Origin: Arcobacter sp. UBA7394 | GTDB lineage: Bacteria; Campylobacterota; Campylobacteria; Campylobacterales; Arcobacteraceae | Direction: 5' to 3' | Length of the DNA stretch: 42,727 bases | NCBI GenBank assembly: GCA_002470185.1 | Contig: DKNG01000260.1 | Location: 1-42,727 of the forward strand | Part shown: in pieces, positions 1 through 8,497 of the stretch | Layout: each line of letters opens with the position of its first letter | How positions within the stretch are numbered: the stretch's first letter is position 1 | Notes under the pieces: generated by a model | Database searches by the model: none | Seen by the model: the letters and a program-made list of their open reading frames with translations, nothing else | Told to the model about the DNA's origin: nothing | Translations under genes and position numbers: made by a program

Positions 1-18
1 ATTAAATTAATAATTAAA

Positions 19-39
19 TTAAAACACATAGTGTTTTAA
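19..39. promoter_or_regulatory. Palindromic operator candidate over the metal-transporter promoter
   Basis: Seen: perfect 9-bp arms TTAAAACAC and GTGTTTTAA separated by ATA. The right arm overlaps the TATA-like run TTTTAAAA at 34-41, whose centre lies about 24 bases before the ATG at 62. Inference: a metal-responsive repressor (DtxR/MntR- or Zur-like) bound here would block TBP/TFB. The regulator is not in the window, and the arms do not match a site I can name. Confidence 0.5.
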
Positions 40-61
40 AATAAAACAAACTATCTTAAAT

Positions 62-778
62 ATGACAATAGAAAATAAAAAAATAATCATAGATGTAAAA
101 AATCTATCATTTTCTTATTCTAAAACAAATCCAATCTTTCACAACGCAAACTTTCAAATCCACTCCGGAGAACTAGTTGCAGTAATTGGACCAAACGGAG
201 CAGGTAAATCAACACTTGTAAAAATTCTATCAAAACTAATTCCAAAACAAAATGGAAACATTAACATATTTGGAAAACTCTCATACATTCCACAAAAATT
301 CAATCAAGATACTAATTTTCCTGCAAAAGTTTCAGAACTATTAGACTTAGAATGTTGCGGATGTAATCTAAGAAATCAAGTAAGTGAAAGTTTAAATATT
401 AAAAATTTAGAAAATAAACAATTTAAAGATTTATCAGGAGGACAACAACAAAGAGTTCTAATATCTATAAGTCTCCTATCAAATCCAGAAATTTTAATTC
501 TAGATGAACCAACAGTTGGAATAGACAGACAAACACAAGAAGAATTTTATAAATTATTAAAAACATTAAATAAAGAAAGAAACTTAACAATAATTTTTGT
601 AACACATGACACAGGAATGGTATCCCATTATTTTGATAAAATTCTGGTAGTCCACAACAAACATATTTGTCTAGAAGATTCAAATAAAACAAATAAATAC
701 CAAAAAACATTTATGGAATCCCATCAAGAAAATCACCACCACAAAAAAACAAAAACTGAGGTAAAAGATAAAAAATGA
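62..778 (+). CDS. znuC: Metal ABC transporter ATP-binding protein (ZnuC-like)
   Basis: Cytoplasmic ATPase subunit that powers uptake of zinc or manganese through the ABC-3 permease encoded next to it. All ABC motifs are present in 238 aa: Walker A GPNGAGKST (about residues 43-51), signature LSGGQQQR (about 124-131), Walker B LILDEPTVGID (about 146) and the switch His in FVTHD. The C-terminus (about 219-231) is rich in His and Lys, including HHH, as in many zinc-transporter ATPases; metal sensing by this tail is inference. The gene overlaps znuB by 4 bases (ATGA), so translation is probably coupled. A palindrome covers its promoter. No ZnuA-type binding protein lies in the window, so the substrate cannot be fixed: Zn, Mn and Fe are all possible for this family. 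Confidence 0.88.
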   Translation: MTIENKKIIIDVKNLSFSYSKTNPIFHNANFQIHSGELVAVIGPNGAGKSTLVKILSKLIPKQNGNINIFGKLSYIPQKFNQDTNFPAKVSELLDLECCGCNLRNQVSESLNIKNLENKQFKDLSGGQQQRVLISISLLSNPEILILDEPTVGIDRQTQEEFYKLLKTLNKERNLTIIFVTHDTGMVSHYFDKILVVHNKHICLEDSNKTNKYQKTFMESHQENHHHKKTKTEVKDKK

Positions 779-1578
779 TGATACCAGAAATTTTAACTTA
801 TGAATTTATGCAAAGAGCATTACTAGGTGGATTATTAATTGGAGTTTCAACAGCGTTAATTGGTGTATTTTTAGTTTTAAAAAGATTATCACTATTAGGA
901 GATTCATTCGCTCATGCAAGTTTTGGAGGAATTGCTCTAGGATTTGTATTAAACATTAATCCAATTTTAACAGCAATTGTATTTGTAACATTTGCAAGTT
1001 TAGGAATTGATAAACTAATTAACAAAGCAAAACTTTACGGAGAATCAGCAATCGCATTAATTTTATCTTTTGGAATGGCTTTTGCTATTGTATTAATTGG
1101 AGCAACAAACAAATTAGACGTAAATATTTTTTCATATTTATTTGGATCAATTCTAACAATTAGTGAAACAGATTTAATGATTAGTGGAGCAGTTTTATTT
1201 TTAATTTTAACATTTTACAAATTAAGTTATAAAAAATTAGTTTATTCAACTTTTAATAATGATGTTGCAAGAGTTAGATTTTCCCAAACAGACTTAATTA
1301 ATAAAATCTTTATTGTCCTATCAGCTATTACAATCGTAATCGCAACACGAGCAGTAGGAATCTTATTAATCTCAGCATTAATAGTAATTCCAAGTCTAAT
1401 TGCTTTAAACTTATCAAAATCATTTAAACAAACATTAGTTTACGCAAGTATCGCAAGTGTAATTGGTATTTATTTAGGAATATTCTTTGCCTACTTTTTC
1501 GACTTGCCAGCAGGTGGAACTATTGTTTTAAGTCTACTTGGTTTATTTTTAATTTCTCTTTTATTTAAGAGAAATTAA
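775..1578 (+). CDS. znuB: Metal ABC transporter permease (ABC-3 family, ZnuB-like)
   Basis: Integral membrane permease of a zinc/manganese importer. The 267-aa protein is almost entirely hydrophobic, with about eight to nine membrane segments. It has the ABC-3 family pattern near residues 30-60: VLKRLSLLGDSFAHASFGG, then GIALGF. That loop, with Asp and His, is strongly conserved in ZnuB/MntB/TroC permeases. The ATG overlaps the znuC stop codon; a second in-frame ATG follows at once (MM), so the start is uncertain by one codon. With znuC it forms a two-gene operon lacking the substrate-binding lipoprotein, which must be encoded elsewhere or be missing. Function is confident; the exact metal is not. 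Confidence 0.88.
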   Translation: MMIPEILTYEFMQRALLGGLLIGVSTALIGVFLVLKRLSLLGDSFAHASFGGIALGFVLNINPILTAIVFVTFASLGIDKLINKAKLYGESAIALILSFGMAFAIVLIGATNKLDVNIFSYLFGSILTISETDLMISGAVLFLILTFYKLSYKKLVYSTFNNDVARVRFSQTDLINKIFIVLSAITIVIATRAVGILLISALIVIPSLIALNLSKSFKQTLVYASIASVIGIYLGIFFAYFFDLPAGGTIVLSLLGLFLISLLFKRN

Positions 1579-1632
1579 ATTTTATTTCTCAAAGTGTGAA
1601 AAAACTACAACTTCTAACACCTCAAAAACACC

Positions 1633-1640
1633 TTTATAAA
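1633..1640 (+). promoter_or_regulatory. TATA box of the malic enzyme gene
   Basis: TTTATAAA centred 25.5 bases before the ATG at 1662, preceded by a purine/C-rich BRE-like stretch. With the usual archaeal distance from TATA to start of transcription this predicts a leaderless mRNA. Confidence 0.75.
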
Positions 1641-1661
1641 TAAACACTAACTAAACTTAAT

Positions 1662-2870
1662 ATGGTAAAAAGATTATTTGATAAAATTATTAAAAGTAGA
1701 AATAAATACTCAAAAGACTTTAACAAAATGAGTATGGACTTACACGAAAAGTATGGTGGAAAATTAGAAATTAACGCAACAGTTCCACTAAATAACAAAG
1801 ACCAATTAAGTTCTGCATACTCACCAGGAGTTGCTGAACCTTGTAGAATTATTCAAAAAGACGAATCAAAATTAAAAGATTTAACAATTAATGGTAAAAC
1901 AATTGCTGTAATTACAGATGGAAGTGCAGTATTAGGATTAGGAAACATCGGACCAAAAGCATCACTGCCAGTAATGGAAGGTAAATCTGCTTTATTTAGA
2001 AAATTTGGAGGACTAAACTCATTCCCAATTGCTCTAGACACTCAAGATGTAGAAAAATTCATTGAAACAGTTAAAATGTTAGCTCCAAGTTTTGCAGGAA
2101 TTAACTTAGAAGATATTTCAGCTCCAAGATGTTTTGAAATTGAAGAAAGACTAAAAAAAGAATTAGACATTCCAGTATTTCACGACGACCAACACGGAAC
2201 AGCAATTGTAGCATTAGCTGGATTAATTAATGGTTTAAACATTGTTGGAAAAGAAGTAAAGAAAACTAAAATTGTAATCAATGGAAGTGGAGCAGCTGGA
2301 GTCTCAATTGCAAAATTATTCAAAAGATACGGATTTAAAAATACAATTATGTGTGATAGTAGAGGAATTATTTCAAGTAAAAGAAAAGATTTAAAGAAAA
2401 ATAAAGCTAAATTAGACCTACTTAAATTCACAAACTCAAAAGATATCGAAGGAACTCTAAAAGAAGCAATTATTGGAGCTGACGTATTTGTAGGAGTATC
2501 TGTTGCAAACGCATTAACAAAAGAAAATGTTAAAACAATGAATAAAGATGCAATTATTTTCGGACTTGCAAACCCAATCCCTGAAATTATGCCAGAAGAT
2601 GCAAAAGCTGCTGGAGCAAAAATTGTAGCAACAGGAAGAAGTGACTTTCCAAATCAAATTAATAATGTATTAGTATTCCCTGGAATTTTCAGAGGAGCAT
2701 TAGACTCTGGTGCTAAAAAGATTACAGAAGATATGAAAATTGCAGCTGCTGTAGGATTAGCTAGTTTAGTTAAAAAACCAACTGTAAACAAAATTATTCC
2801 AAATCCATTTGAAAAAAATATCGCAGAAACTGTAGCAAAAGCAGTGGCTGACCATGTTAATAAAAAATAA
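1662..2870 (+). CDS. Malic enzyme (oxaloacetate-decarboxylating malate dehydrogenase)
   Basis: Oxidatively decarboxylates malate to pyruvate and CO2 with reduction of NAD(P). The 402-aa length matches the short prokaryotic form without the C-terminal phosphotransacetylase-like domain of MaeB. Seen in order: SSAYSPGVAEPC (substrate-binding region with catalytic Tyr), DGSAVLGLGNIGPKA, the catalytic Lys in MEGKSALFRKF, metal ligands in NLEDISAP and FHDDQHGTA, and a Rossmann dinucleotide site INGSGAAGVSIAKLF followed by CDSRG. The preference for NAD or NADP cannot be read safely. The first about 25 residues are lysine-rich and precede the usual family start (MDLHEKYGGK), but the TATA spacing supports the ATG at 1662. 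It stands alone, convergent with the next gene. Confidence 0.92.
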   Translation: MVKRLFDKIIKSRNKYSKDFNKMSMDLHEKYGGKLEINATVPLNNKDQLSSAYSPGVAEPCRIIQKDESKLKDLTINGKTIAVITDGSAVLGLGNIGPKASLPVMEGKSALFRKFGGLNSFPIALDTQDVEKFIETVKMLAPSFAGINLEDISAPRCFEIEERLKKELDIPVFHDDQHGTAIVALAGLINGLNIVGKEVKKTKIVINGSGAAGVSIAKLFKRYGFKNTIMCDSRGIISSKRKDLKKNKAKLDLLKFTNSKDIEGTLKEAIIGADVFVGVSVANALTKENVKTMNKDAIIFGLANPIPEIMPEDAKAAGAKIVATGRSDFPNQINNVLVFPGIFRGALDSGAKKITEDMKIAAAVGLASLVKKPTVNKIIPNPFEKNIAETVAKAVADHVNKK

Positions 2871-2891
2871 TTAATTATGTATTATTCATTA

Positions 2892-3635
2892 TTAATTATT
2901 TTTATTAAAATCCCAAGAATTTAACTCTTTAACATTACTAAAAGAATGTTGACAATTTTCCATAATTTGCGAATTATTCTTCTTTAAATCAGCTATAACT
3001 TTCTTAAAATAATCTCTCTTAGAATCAGTCTCAATTAAAGGGCAAACATTCTTCACAGGCTCATAATTAACTAACTTTACATAATTTACAATTAAATCCT
3101 CATCAACATAAATTAAAGGTCTAATAACCTCTACCCTCCCATTCTCAGCTAAATACTTAGGCTTAAGTAAAGATATTTTACTAGAAAAAAACATATTCAT
3201 CATTTGAGTCTCAATCGCATCATTTAAAGTATGACCTAAAGCAACCTTATTAAATCCATTTTTAATTGCATAATCATAAATAATTCCCCTACGCATTCTA
3301 GAACATAAAAAACAAGGTCTAAACTTTTTCTTTTCAAGTTCAGACTCCAAAATATCAGAAACTTGTGAATCATAAATCTCAAAATCAATAGATTCATCCT
3401 TTAAACCATGTTTTATTAAATTTAAAAAATTAGAATCAAACCCAGGGTTAACAGTAAAAGCCTTTAACTCAAAATTAACTAAATACTTTTTTTTAAGTTC
3501 CAATAAAGTCCTAATCAAAACAAAACTATCCTTTCCCCCAGAAAAACAAACTAAAATTTTATCTCCCTCCGAAATCATAGAAAAATCAAAAATAGCTTTA
3601 CCAGTTGATCTACAAATTTTCTTAAATTCATCCAT
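2892..3635 (-). CDS. ttcA: TtcA/TilS-family PP-loop tRNA-thiolation protein
   Basis: Probable tRNA 2-thiolation enzyme (TtcA makes 2-thiocytidine at position 32; archaeal relatives may act at other sites). The PP-loop ATP pyrophosphatase motif CFSGGKDSFVL lies near the N-terminus. The middle has the TtcA-type cysteine pair CFLCSRMRRG followed by LGHTLNDAIETQMMNMFF, and a third Cys occurs in NVCPLIETDSKRD. Three cysteines in this arrangement hold the [4Fe-4S] cluster in TtcA. Start: an upstream TTG at 3653 is in frame, but the ATG at 3635 lies about 26 bases after a TATA-like sequence (3657-3666), so I chose it (247 aa). The exact target tRNA is inference. Confidence 0.8.
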   Translation of the reverse strand: MDEFKKICRSTGKAIFDFSMISEGDKILVCFSGGKDSFVLIRTLLELKKKYLVNFELKAFTVNPGFDSNFLNLIKHGLKDESIDFEIYDSQVSDILESELEKKKFRPCFLCSRMRRGIIYDYAIKNGFNKVALGHTLNDAIETQMMNMFFSSKISLLKPKYLAENGRVEVIRPLIYVDEDLIVNYVKLVNYEPVKNVCPLIETDSKRDYFKKVIADLKKNNSQIMENCQHSFSNVKELNSWDFNKNN

Positions 3636-3702
3636 ATTAACTAAAATACTCAAATAATTATAAATATTTACAACAATTAACTAAAAATTATATAGTAATA
3701 AA

Positions 3703-3710
3703 TTTATAAA
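3703..3710 (+). promoter_or_regulatory. TATA box of the small membrane protein gene
   Basis: TTTATAAA centred about 27 bases before the ATG at 3734; it predicts a leaderless transcript. It lies back to back with the promoter of the minus-strand ttcA-like gene. Confidence 0.65.
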
Positions 3711-3733
3711 CTCAAATAAAATATAATAATTTT

Positions 3734-4084
3734 ATGACAAAAACTTCATTAGAAAATGAAATAGAACCGCCGCAGACTCAATCTGAAAATCAAACAATAA
3801 TCAATAATTTAACTAAATTATATAATTCTACTCTGCAAGAAAATAACAATATATATAGTTCATTAATTACAACATCTGGACTAATTGAAATAATCTCAGC
3901 ATCAAGCTTAAATCACTTTAACTACCAAACTCCAGCAATTCTAACTGGAATAATTGGAACAGCTTCACTAATATATGGACTAAACTCCCTAAATAATAAA
4001 AAATCAAAAATTTCTGAATACATAACAAAAAAACAATTAAAATATAATCCTAAAACTTTAGAAAGAGAATTTAATAACTATTAA
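3734..4084 (+). CDS. Small membrane protein of unknown function
   Basis: I do not recognise a family. The 116-aa product has a polar N-terminus (about 1-38, rich in Gln, Asn and Glu), then two hydrophobic segments at about 42-60 (with TTSGLIEIISASSL) and 66-87 (with PAILTGIIGTASLIYGL) separated by a short polar turn, then a basic C-terminal tail (NKKSKISEYITKKQLKY). A helical hairpin in the membrane is likely, with the Lys-rich tail probably inside the cell. There are no cysteines. It has its own archaeal promoter, which supports it as a real gene. Position between ttcA and msrA gives no functional hint. Confidence 0.6.
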   Translation: MTKTSLENEIEPPQTQSENQTIINNLTKLYNSTLQENNNIYSSLITTSGLIEIISASSLNHFNYQTPAILTGIIGTASLIYGLNSLNNKKSKISEYITKKQLKYNPKTLEREFNNY

Positions 4085-4130
4085 ATTTTTCTCAAAACTC
4101 TACCAAAAGTTTAATTCTTAAACATTTAAA

Positions 4131-4138
4131 TTATAAAT
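4131..4138 (+). promoter_or_regulatory. TATA box of msrA-msrB
   Basis: TTATAAAT centred 25.5 bases before the ATG at 4160. No second promoter is seen before msrB, which overlaps msrA, so one transcript is likely. Confidence 0.65.
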
Positions 4139-4159
4139 ATAATTCAACTAAAATATAAT

Positions 4160-4876
4160 ATGAAATTAAATAAAACTTTCATAACAATTATATTAATTTT
4201 AATAATTAGTTTAATAATACTAACTATTCCAACAATAAATTACAAACTTAAAATGGAAAACTCACAAACAAATAAACAATCAACACAAAAAGAAAACTTA
4301 AACCCCTATTTAAATTCAAAATCAATCCCTCAAGAAAATATCGAAACAGCGACATTAGCAGGTGGATGTTTTTGGTGTATTGAAGCTAGCTTAGAACAGA
4401 TAAATGGAATTATAAGTGTAGAATCTGGTTACACAGGAGGAGATATAAATAATCCAACATACGAGCAAGTATCAACTGGACAAACTGGACACTACGAAGC
4501 AGTAAAAGTTAAATACGACAAAACAATAATTAACTATAAAACAATTTTAGAAAAATTTTTTGAATTATTTGACCCAACAGATGATACGGGAAGTTTCTCA
4601 GATACTGGAAGTCAATATAAATCTGCTATATTTTACAAAAATGAAAATCAAAAACAAATCGCAGAACAATTAATTCAAAAATTAAACAAATCTAAATTAT
4701 ACAATAAACCAATAGTTACAAAATTAATTGAAAACCAAACATTTTATATTGCTGAAGATTACCACCAAGACTACTATAAAAAATCATCAACAAGATACAA
4801 TCAATATAAAAAATACTCTGGAAGACCACAATACTTTGAAAAAATAAAACAAAAAAAAGAAGAAATAAATGAATAA
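4160..4876 (+). CDS. msrA: Membrane-anchored peptide methionine sulfoxide reductase A
   Basis: Reduces the S form of methionine sulfoxide in oxidised proteins. Residues about 7-26 form one hydrophobic helix ([17 protein letters not shown]) without a lipobox, so the enzyme is probably anchored with its catalytic domain outside the cell. The catalytic motif GGCFWCIE has the nucleophilic Cys at residue 70, followed by [13 protein letters not shown] sequence ([10 protein letters not shown]), [27 protein letters not shown] and AEDYHQDYY, all diagnostic of MsrA. The usual resolving cysteines near the C-terminus are absent; only Cys70 and Cys73 are present, so recycling may use Cys73 or an external thiol. 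It overlaps msrB by 8 bases, making a two-gene operon that repairs both methionine sulfoxide diastereomers. Confidence 0.93.
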   Translation: MKLNKTFITIILILIISLIILTIPTINYKLKMENSQTNKQSTQKENLNPYLNSKSIPQENIETATLAGGCFWCIEASLEQINGIISVESGYTGGDINNPTYEQVSTGQTGHYEAVKVKYDKTIINYKTILEKFFELFDPTDDTGSFSDTGSQYKSAIFYKNENQKQIAEQLIQKLNKSKLYNKPIVTKLIENQTFYIAEDYHQDYYKKSSTRYNQYKKYSGRPQYFEKIKQKKEEINE

Positions 4877-5453
4877 CAAATATAACATAAAAACTAATAA
4901 AAAAGAAATTACTATAACAATAATATTAATTTTAATATCATTATTATCTACAATTACAATACTAACTAATATAGAAATGGAAAATCAAAATAACACAATA
5001 ATAAATAATAATAAATATTCAAAACCAAGTATTGAAGAATTAAAAAAAACACTAACTAAAGAACAATTTGAAATAACTCAAAATGAAAAAACAGAAAAAG
5101 CATTTGAAAATAAATACTGGGACAATAAACAAGAAGGAATTTATGTTGACATTGTAACAGGAGAACCTCTTTTTTCATCAATAGACAAATATGACTCAGG
5201 ATCAGGTTGGCCAGCATTTACAAAACCAATAGATACAGTAGAAATTGAAAAAAATAAAGATTTCAAATTTGGAATAATAAGAACTGAAGTAAAAAGTTCA
5301 GCAGGTTCTCACCTAGGACATGTATTTGACGATGGACCAAAAGATAAAGGCGGTCAAAGATTTTGTATTAATTCTGGAGCTTTAAACTTTATACCTAAAG
5401 AAAAATTAAAAGAATTAGGTTATCAAGATTACTTATATTTATTTGAAAAATAA
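4869..5453 (+). CDS. msrB: Membrane-anchored peptide methionine sulfoxide reductase B
   Basis: Reduces the R form of methionine sulfoxide. An N-terminal anchor helix (about 14-32, [19 protein letters not shown]) again places the domain outside the cell. MsrB motifs: [31 protein letters not shown] (His148 and His151) and RFCINSGAL (catalytic Cys166, Asn168). The two CxxC pairs that bind zinc in many MsrB proteins are missing. The GCGWPSF position that carries a resolving Cys in some members is GSGWPAF here, so this protein has a single cysteine and probably depends on an external reductant. The ATG lies within the end of msrA, so translation is coupled. Confidence 0.93.
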   Translation: MNNKYNIKTNKKEITITIILILISLLSTITILTNIEMENQNNTIINNNKYSKPSIEELKKTLTKEQFEITQNEKTEKAFENKYWDNKQEGIYVDIVTGEPLFSSIDKYDSGSGWPAFTKPIDTVEIEKNKDFKFGIIRTEVKSSAGSHLGHVFDDGPKDKGGQRFCINSGALNFIPKEKLKELGYQDYLYLFEK

Positions 5454-5471
5454 AAATAAATACTTATTTAT

Positions 5472-6098
5472 TTATTTGTGAAAGCCGAGATCGGCTGGAT
5501 TCAAATCCCCTGAAATAAATCCTAACCTTCCGCCCAAACTTTCAAATTTTTTTCTTAAAACCATAACCTTCTCAATTAAATCAATCGTATGTAACGGTAA
5601 ATCTTTTTTATAAATTCCATTAGACCAATAATCCAAAACTAACTTTGAATCTCCAAAAATATATTTATCCCCCATTAAAATTGCAATATTTAAAGCAAAA
5701 AATAAACCAGATAATTCTCCAAAATTATTTGTAAAAGTTTTACCTAAATGATAAGTCTCAAACTTTGTAATTTTATCACCATCTAAAAACTCATCCAATA
5801 AACTCTTACCATTCTCATTAGTAACCTTTACCTCAACACCATCACCACGCCCAGTCCCAGCATCAAAATAAATTCCCTTCTCAAGTTCAAAATTAACTCC
5901 CAAAATATTTTTAGCAACAACCTTAGGTTCATAAATTGCTCCAGAATCAATCCATAAATGTGCCTCAGTTTGAGTCTTAAATTTTTTATACTTAGCAGAA
6001 GTCCCCTTAACTTTCTTAGAACATTCATCCCAATTGTTAAAAATTCCTGACTCATCTCCGAGCACATAAGCGTAATAAAATTTTTTTTTTGCTGCCAA
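5472..6098 (-). CDS. rnhA: Ribonuclease HI with viroplasmin-type N-terminal domain
   Basis: Cuts the RNA strand of RNA-DNA hybrids, for example R-loops and primers. The N-terminus (KKFYYAYVLGDESGIFNNW followed by KKFKTQTEAHLWI) is the caulimovirus viroplasmin-like RNase H1 domain that binds hybrids. The RNase H fold follows with its four acidic residues: Asp in YFDAGTGRGDG, Glu in NNFGELSGL, Asp in FGDSKLV and Asp in NPADLGF. The usual TDGS first strand is the unusual FDAGTGRGDG. Start: the reading frame continues to a TTG at 6131 but adds only a hydrophobic stretch. A TATA-like element (6132-6142) predicts transcription from about 6110, so the TTG at 6098 (208 aa, LAAKKKFYY) is preferred; there is no ATG. 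Convergent with msrB. Confidence 0.8.
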   Translation of the reverse strand: MAAKKKFYYAYVLGDESGIFNNWDECSKKVKGTSAKYKKFKTQTEAHLWIDSGAIYEPKVVAKNILGVNFELEKGIYFDAGTGRGDGVEVKVTNENGKSLLDEFLDGDKITKFETYHLGKTFTNNFGELSGLFFALNIAILMGDKYIFGDSKLVLDYWSNGIYKKDLPLHTIDLIEKVMVLRKKFESLGGRLGFISGDLNPADLGFHK

Positions 6099-6179
6099 TT
6101 TTAATCTAAATAAAAAATAATAAATAAACAAATTATTATATCTAAAGATAGTTTTTCAAAAATAGATTAAAAAAATTAG

Positions 6180-6198
6180 TTTTTACTTAAAGTAAAAA
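6180..6198 (-). terminator. Inverted repeat downstream of the beta-propeller pilin gene
   Basis: Arms TTTTTACTT and AAGTAAAAA with one base between them, about 70 bases past the stop of the minus-strand gene ending at 6266. It is AT-only at the ends and may act as a weak or U-rich archaeal terminator. It also sits upstream of the RNase H gene, so a regulatory role is possible. Confidence 0.3.
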
Positions 6199-6265
6199 AA
6201 GGAAGTTTCCATAAAATAAAGTAAATAAAAAAATAAATATAAAAAATAAAAAGAATGAATTAAAA

Positions 6266-8392
6266 TTAACTCATTACTGGAACTAATTTTACAATAACAA
6301 TATCATAACCACCACGCCTTGTAAAAGGAGTTCCCCCAATTGTAACATCAGCATTAATCAACCCACCAAGATAAATTGAACCCTCTGAATCAATTTTCAC
6401 ATTCATACCAAAATCATAATGATTTGAATCCCAAACTTCTTCAGACCATAAAGGAGAACCAGTAGCATTTAACTTAGCAACATAAGCGGCATAATTATTA
6501 GCACCAAAACTTTCCCCAGTTAAATTAAAAGGACTTGAACTTGAAGTAAAACTTACAAAAATATTATTCTTTGGATCAACCGCAATTGAATTTACAGTAT
6601 CATCACCATTCATAGAATAACTCCTAGACCAAACTACATCTCCATCACTTGAATCAAACTTTAAAATAACCATATCATCTGTTCCAGTATGACTAGTCCC
6701 ATCAATATTTAAAGTTCCAGAAAAATATCCTGCAATTAATAAATTTTCATCTGAATCTAAGACAATTGACCTATCAGTATTTTCAATCCTATAATTATAT
6801 GTTGAATACCATAATAAATTTCCACTTGGACTAACCTTAAAAACCATTGTAGAATCAGTCCCAGGATTAGGATTATTAACAACAGTCCCATTCCAAAAAG
6901 TTACAGAATTAGCACCATATCTCCCCTCAATATAAATATTCCCTGAACTATCTCCAACAATCCCATGAATATAAAAATTATCATTACTAGCAGTTATAGC
7001 TTTAGCCCACTGAGCAACCCCACCAGAATTAAACTTAACAATAATCGGTGAAGGATTAGCATTAGTTGCCGCAGTAACTCCATTCCCAAAATCAACACCT
7101 GCTCCCTTACCAATTACACCTGAATAAATATTCCCCGGACTATCTGAATAAATTGCCTTAGACTGTTCTAAATTAACAGAAGTTGAAACATACTTACTAG
7201 CAGTTCCAAGATTTCCATTATCAAAATTTAAATAATATGCTTTTTGATTTCCTGTTGAAGTTGAAAAAGTAAAATCATTAGATGCTAAAGAAATTGAACC
7301 ATACTCGGCATTTCCTGATAAATAATAACTATCATCAGAATTTACAAAAATACTACTAATTAAATCATCTCCAGTCCCTCCATAAATCTTTTTTTTAATT
7401 AAATTTCCATTTTTATCAACCTTATTAAAAAAAGCATCTTTATTCCCAAAAGCAGAATCTATACTTCCATCTGAAAACCTAAAATTAGCAGTTGAACTCA
7501 TCCAACCACCAAATAAAATATTATCATTAGAATCTAACTCCATAGCCAATAAAAAATCATTCCCTGTTCCACCTAAATGTTTAGCCCAATCAATTGTATA
7601 ATCCACAGCATCAAAAACATCAGGCACATACTTTGAAGTAATATTCCAAGTTGTAGTATAATCTCCCAAGGTTAAAGAAATAATATTAGAACCTAAACTA
7701 ATATTTGAACTATTTGCCCTTAATACTAAATTATCTCCAACACTAATAACAGAACTTGTTAAATAAGAATCTCCATTAATACTAAATTGAGGATTACCAT
7801 CTCCTGAAATACTAATAGCTGTCCCTGGATCAAACCCAACTGGTAAAACAAAATTTGAATAAGTTAAATTATTTAAATCTAAATTACTTAAATCAATAAA
7901 ATTAAAAACATCAGGACTAGAATCTAAACTAACAACTCCAGGATTATTATTTTTTTGAACATAATCATAACTTTCAATAATTTTATCTCCAGTTTCAACA
8001 ACAATATTCACAGCACCAGAAATATTTTCAATACAAGAAGAAATATTAATATAATCAATACCTGAAACTGTCCCATTAAAATTACAATCAACACCATTTA
8101 TATTAATAGAATTAATCGAAGAATTAAATTTAGAATTTAAATATAATTTATCTCCTATTATATCTTCCACCTTAACTGAATTTGATGAATCAGTATCAGA
8201 TTCAACACCAACAAAAACAGAAGAACTAAAAGCTGTAAACCACCCTTGAAATCCAACTACGGACATAACTGCAACAACTAATAATAAAGCAGTAGCTACA
8301 ACTGGACTTATTCCTTTTTTCGCTTTTCGAAAAATAGAACCAAACAAAACTTTTTTAGAAACTCCATATTTTTTAAAATTTAGATTAAACAT
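6266..8392 (-). CDS. Giant pilin-like surface protein with beta-propeller (SBBP-type) repeats
   Basis: Secreted, 708 aa. The N-terminus has an archaeal class III signal peptide: basic FRKAKKG, then ISPVVATALLLVVAVMSVVGF, with cleavage predicted after Gly27 and the helix retained as in type IV pilins. Residues about 60-140 form a beta domain (DIIGDKLYLNS, NGVDCNFNG, YINISSC) shared with the other two large pilins nearby and with the 140-aa protein at 30115. From about 265 on, repeats of roughly 50 residues (WAKHLGGTGNDFLLAMELD, NIYIEGRYG, WSRSYSMNGDDTVNSIAVD) match the SBBP/beta-propeller pattern. Normal pilins are 120-200 aa, so this is a pilin stalk carrying a large display module. Its TATA box (8414-8423) gives a leaderless start. 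Role in attachment to a host or surface is inference. Confidence 0.8.
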   Translation of the reverse strand: MFNLNFKKYGVSKKVLFGSIFRKAKKGISPVVATALLLVVAVMSVVGFQGWFTAFSSSVFVGVESDTDSSNSVKVEDIIGDKLYLNSKFNSSINSININGVDCNFNGTVSGIDYINISSCIENISGAVNIVVETGDKIIESYDYVQKNNNPGVVSLDSSPDVFNFIDLSNLDLNNLTYSNFVLPVGFDPGTAISISGDGNPQFSINGDSYLTSSVISVGDNLVLRANSSNISLGSNIISLTLGDYTTTWNITSKYVPDVFDAVDYTIDWAKHLGGTGNDFLLAMELDSNDNILFGGWMSSTANFRFSDGSIDSAFGNKDAFFNKVDKNGNLIKKKIYGGTGDDLISSIFVNSDDSYYLSGNAEYGSISLASNDFTFSTSTGNQKAYYLNFDNGNLGTASKYVSTSVNLEQSKAIYSDSPGNIYSGVIGKGAGVDFGNGVTAATNANPSPIIVKFNSGGVAQWAKAITASNDNFYIHGIVGDSSGNIYIEGRYGANSVTFWNGTVVNNPNPGTDSTMVFKVSPSGNLLWYSTYNYRIENTDRSIVLDSDENLLIAGYFSGTLNIDGTSHTGTDDMVILKFDSSDGDVVWSRSYSMNGDDTVNSIAVDPKNNIFVSFTSSSSPFNLTGESFGANNYAAYVAKLNATGSPLWSEEVWDSNHYDFGMNVKIDSEGSIYLGGLINADVTIGGTPFTRRGGYDIVIVKLVPVMS

Positions 8393-8413
8393 AGAGTAAA
8401 TTTTAAAATAACT

Positions 8414-8423
8414 CGATATAAAT
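8414..8423 (-). promoter_or_regulatory. TATA box of the beta-propeller pilin gene
   Basis: On the minus strand it reads ATTTATATCG, centred about 26 bases before the ATG at 8392. It shows that this gene has its own promoter. Confidence 0.6.
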
Positions 8424-8497
8424 ATGTATATTAACTCTTAGTAAAAAATTAGATATCAAATAACAAAAAAAAATAAAAAATAAAGATAAAAATAATC

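Noticed and set aside
3636..3653. TTG start at 3653 for the ttcA-like gene
   Set aside because: It lies upstream of the predicted transcription start; the ATG at 3635 fits the TATA spacing.
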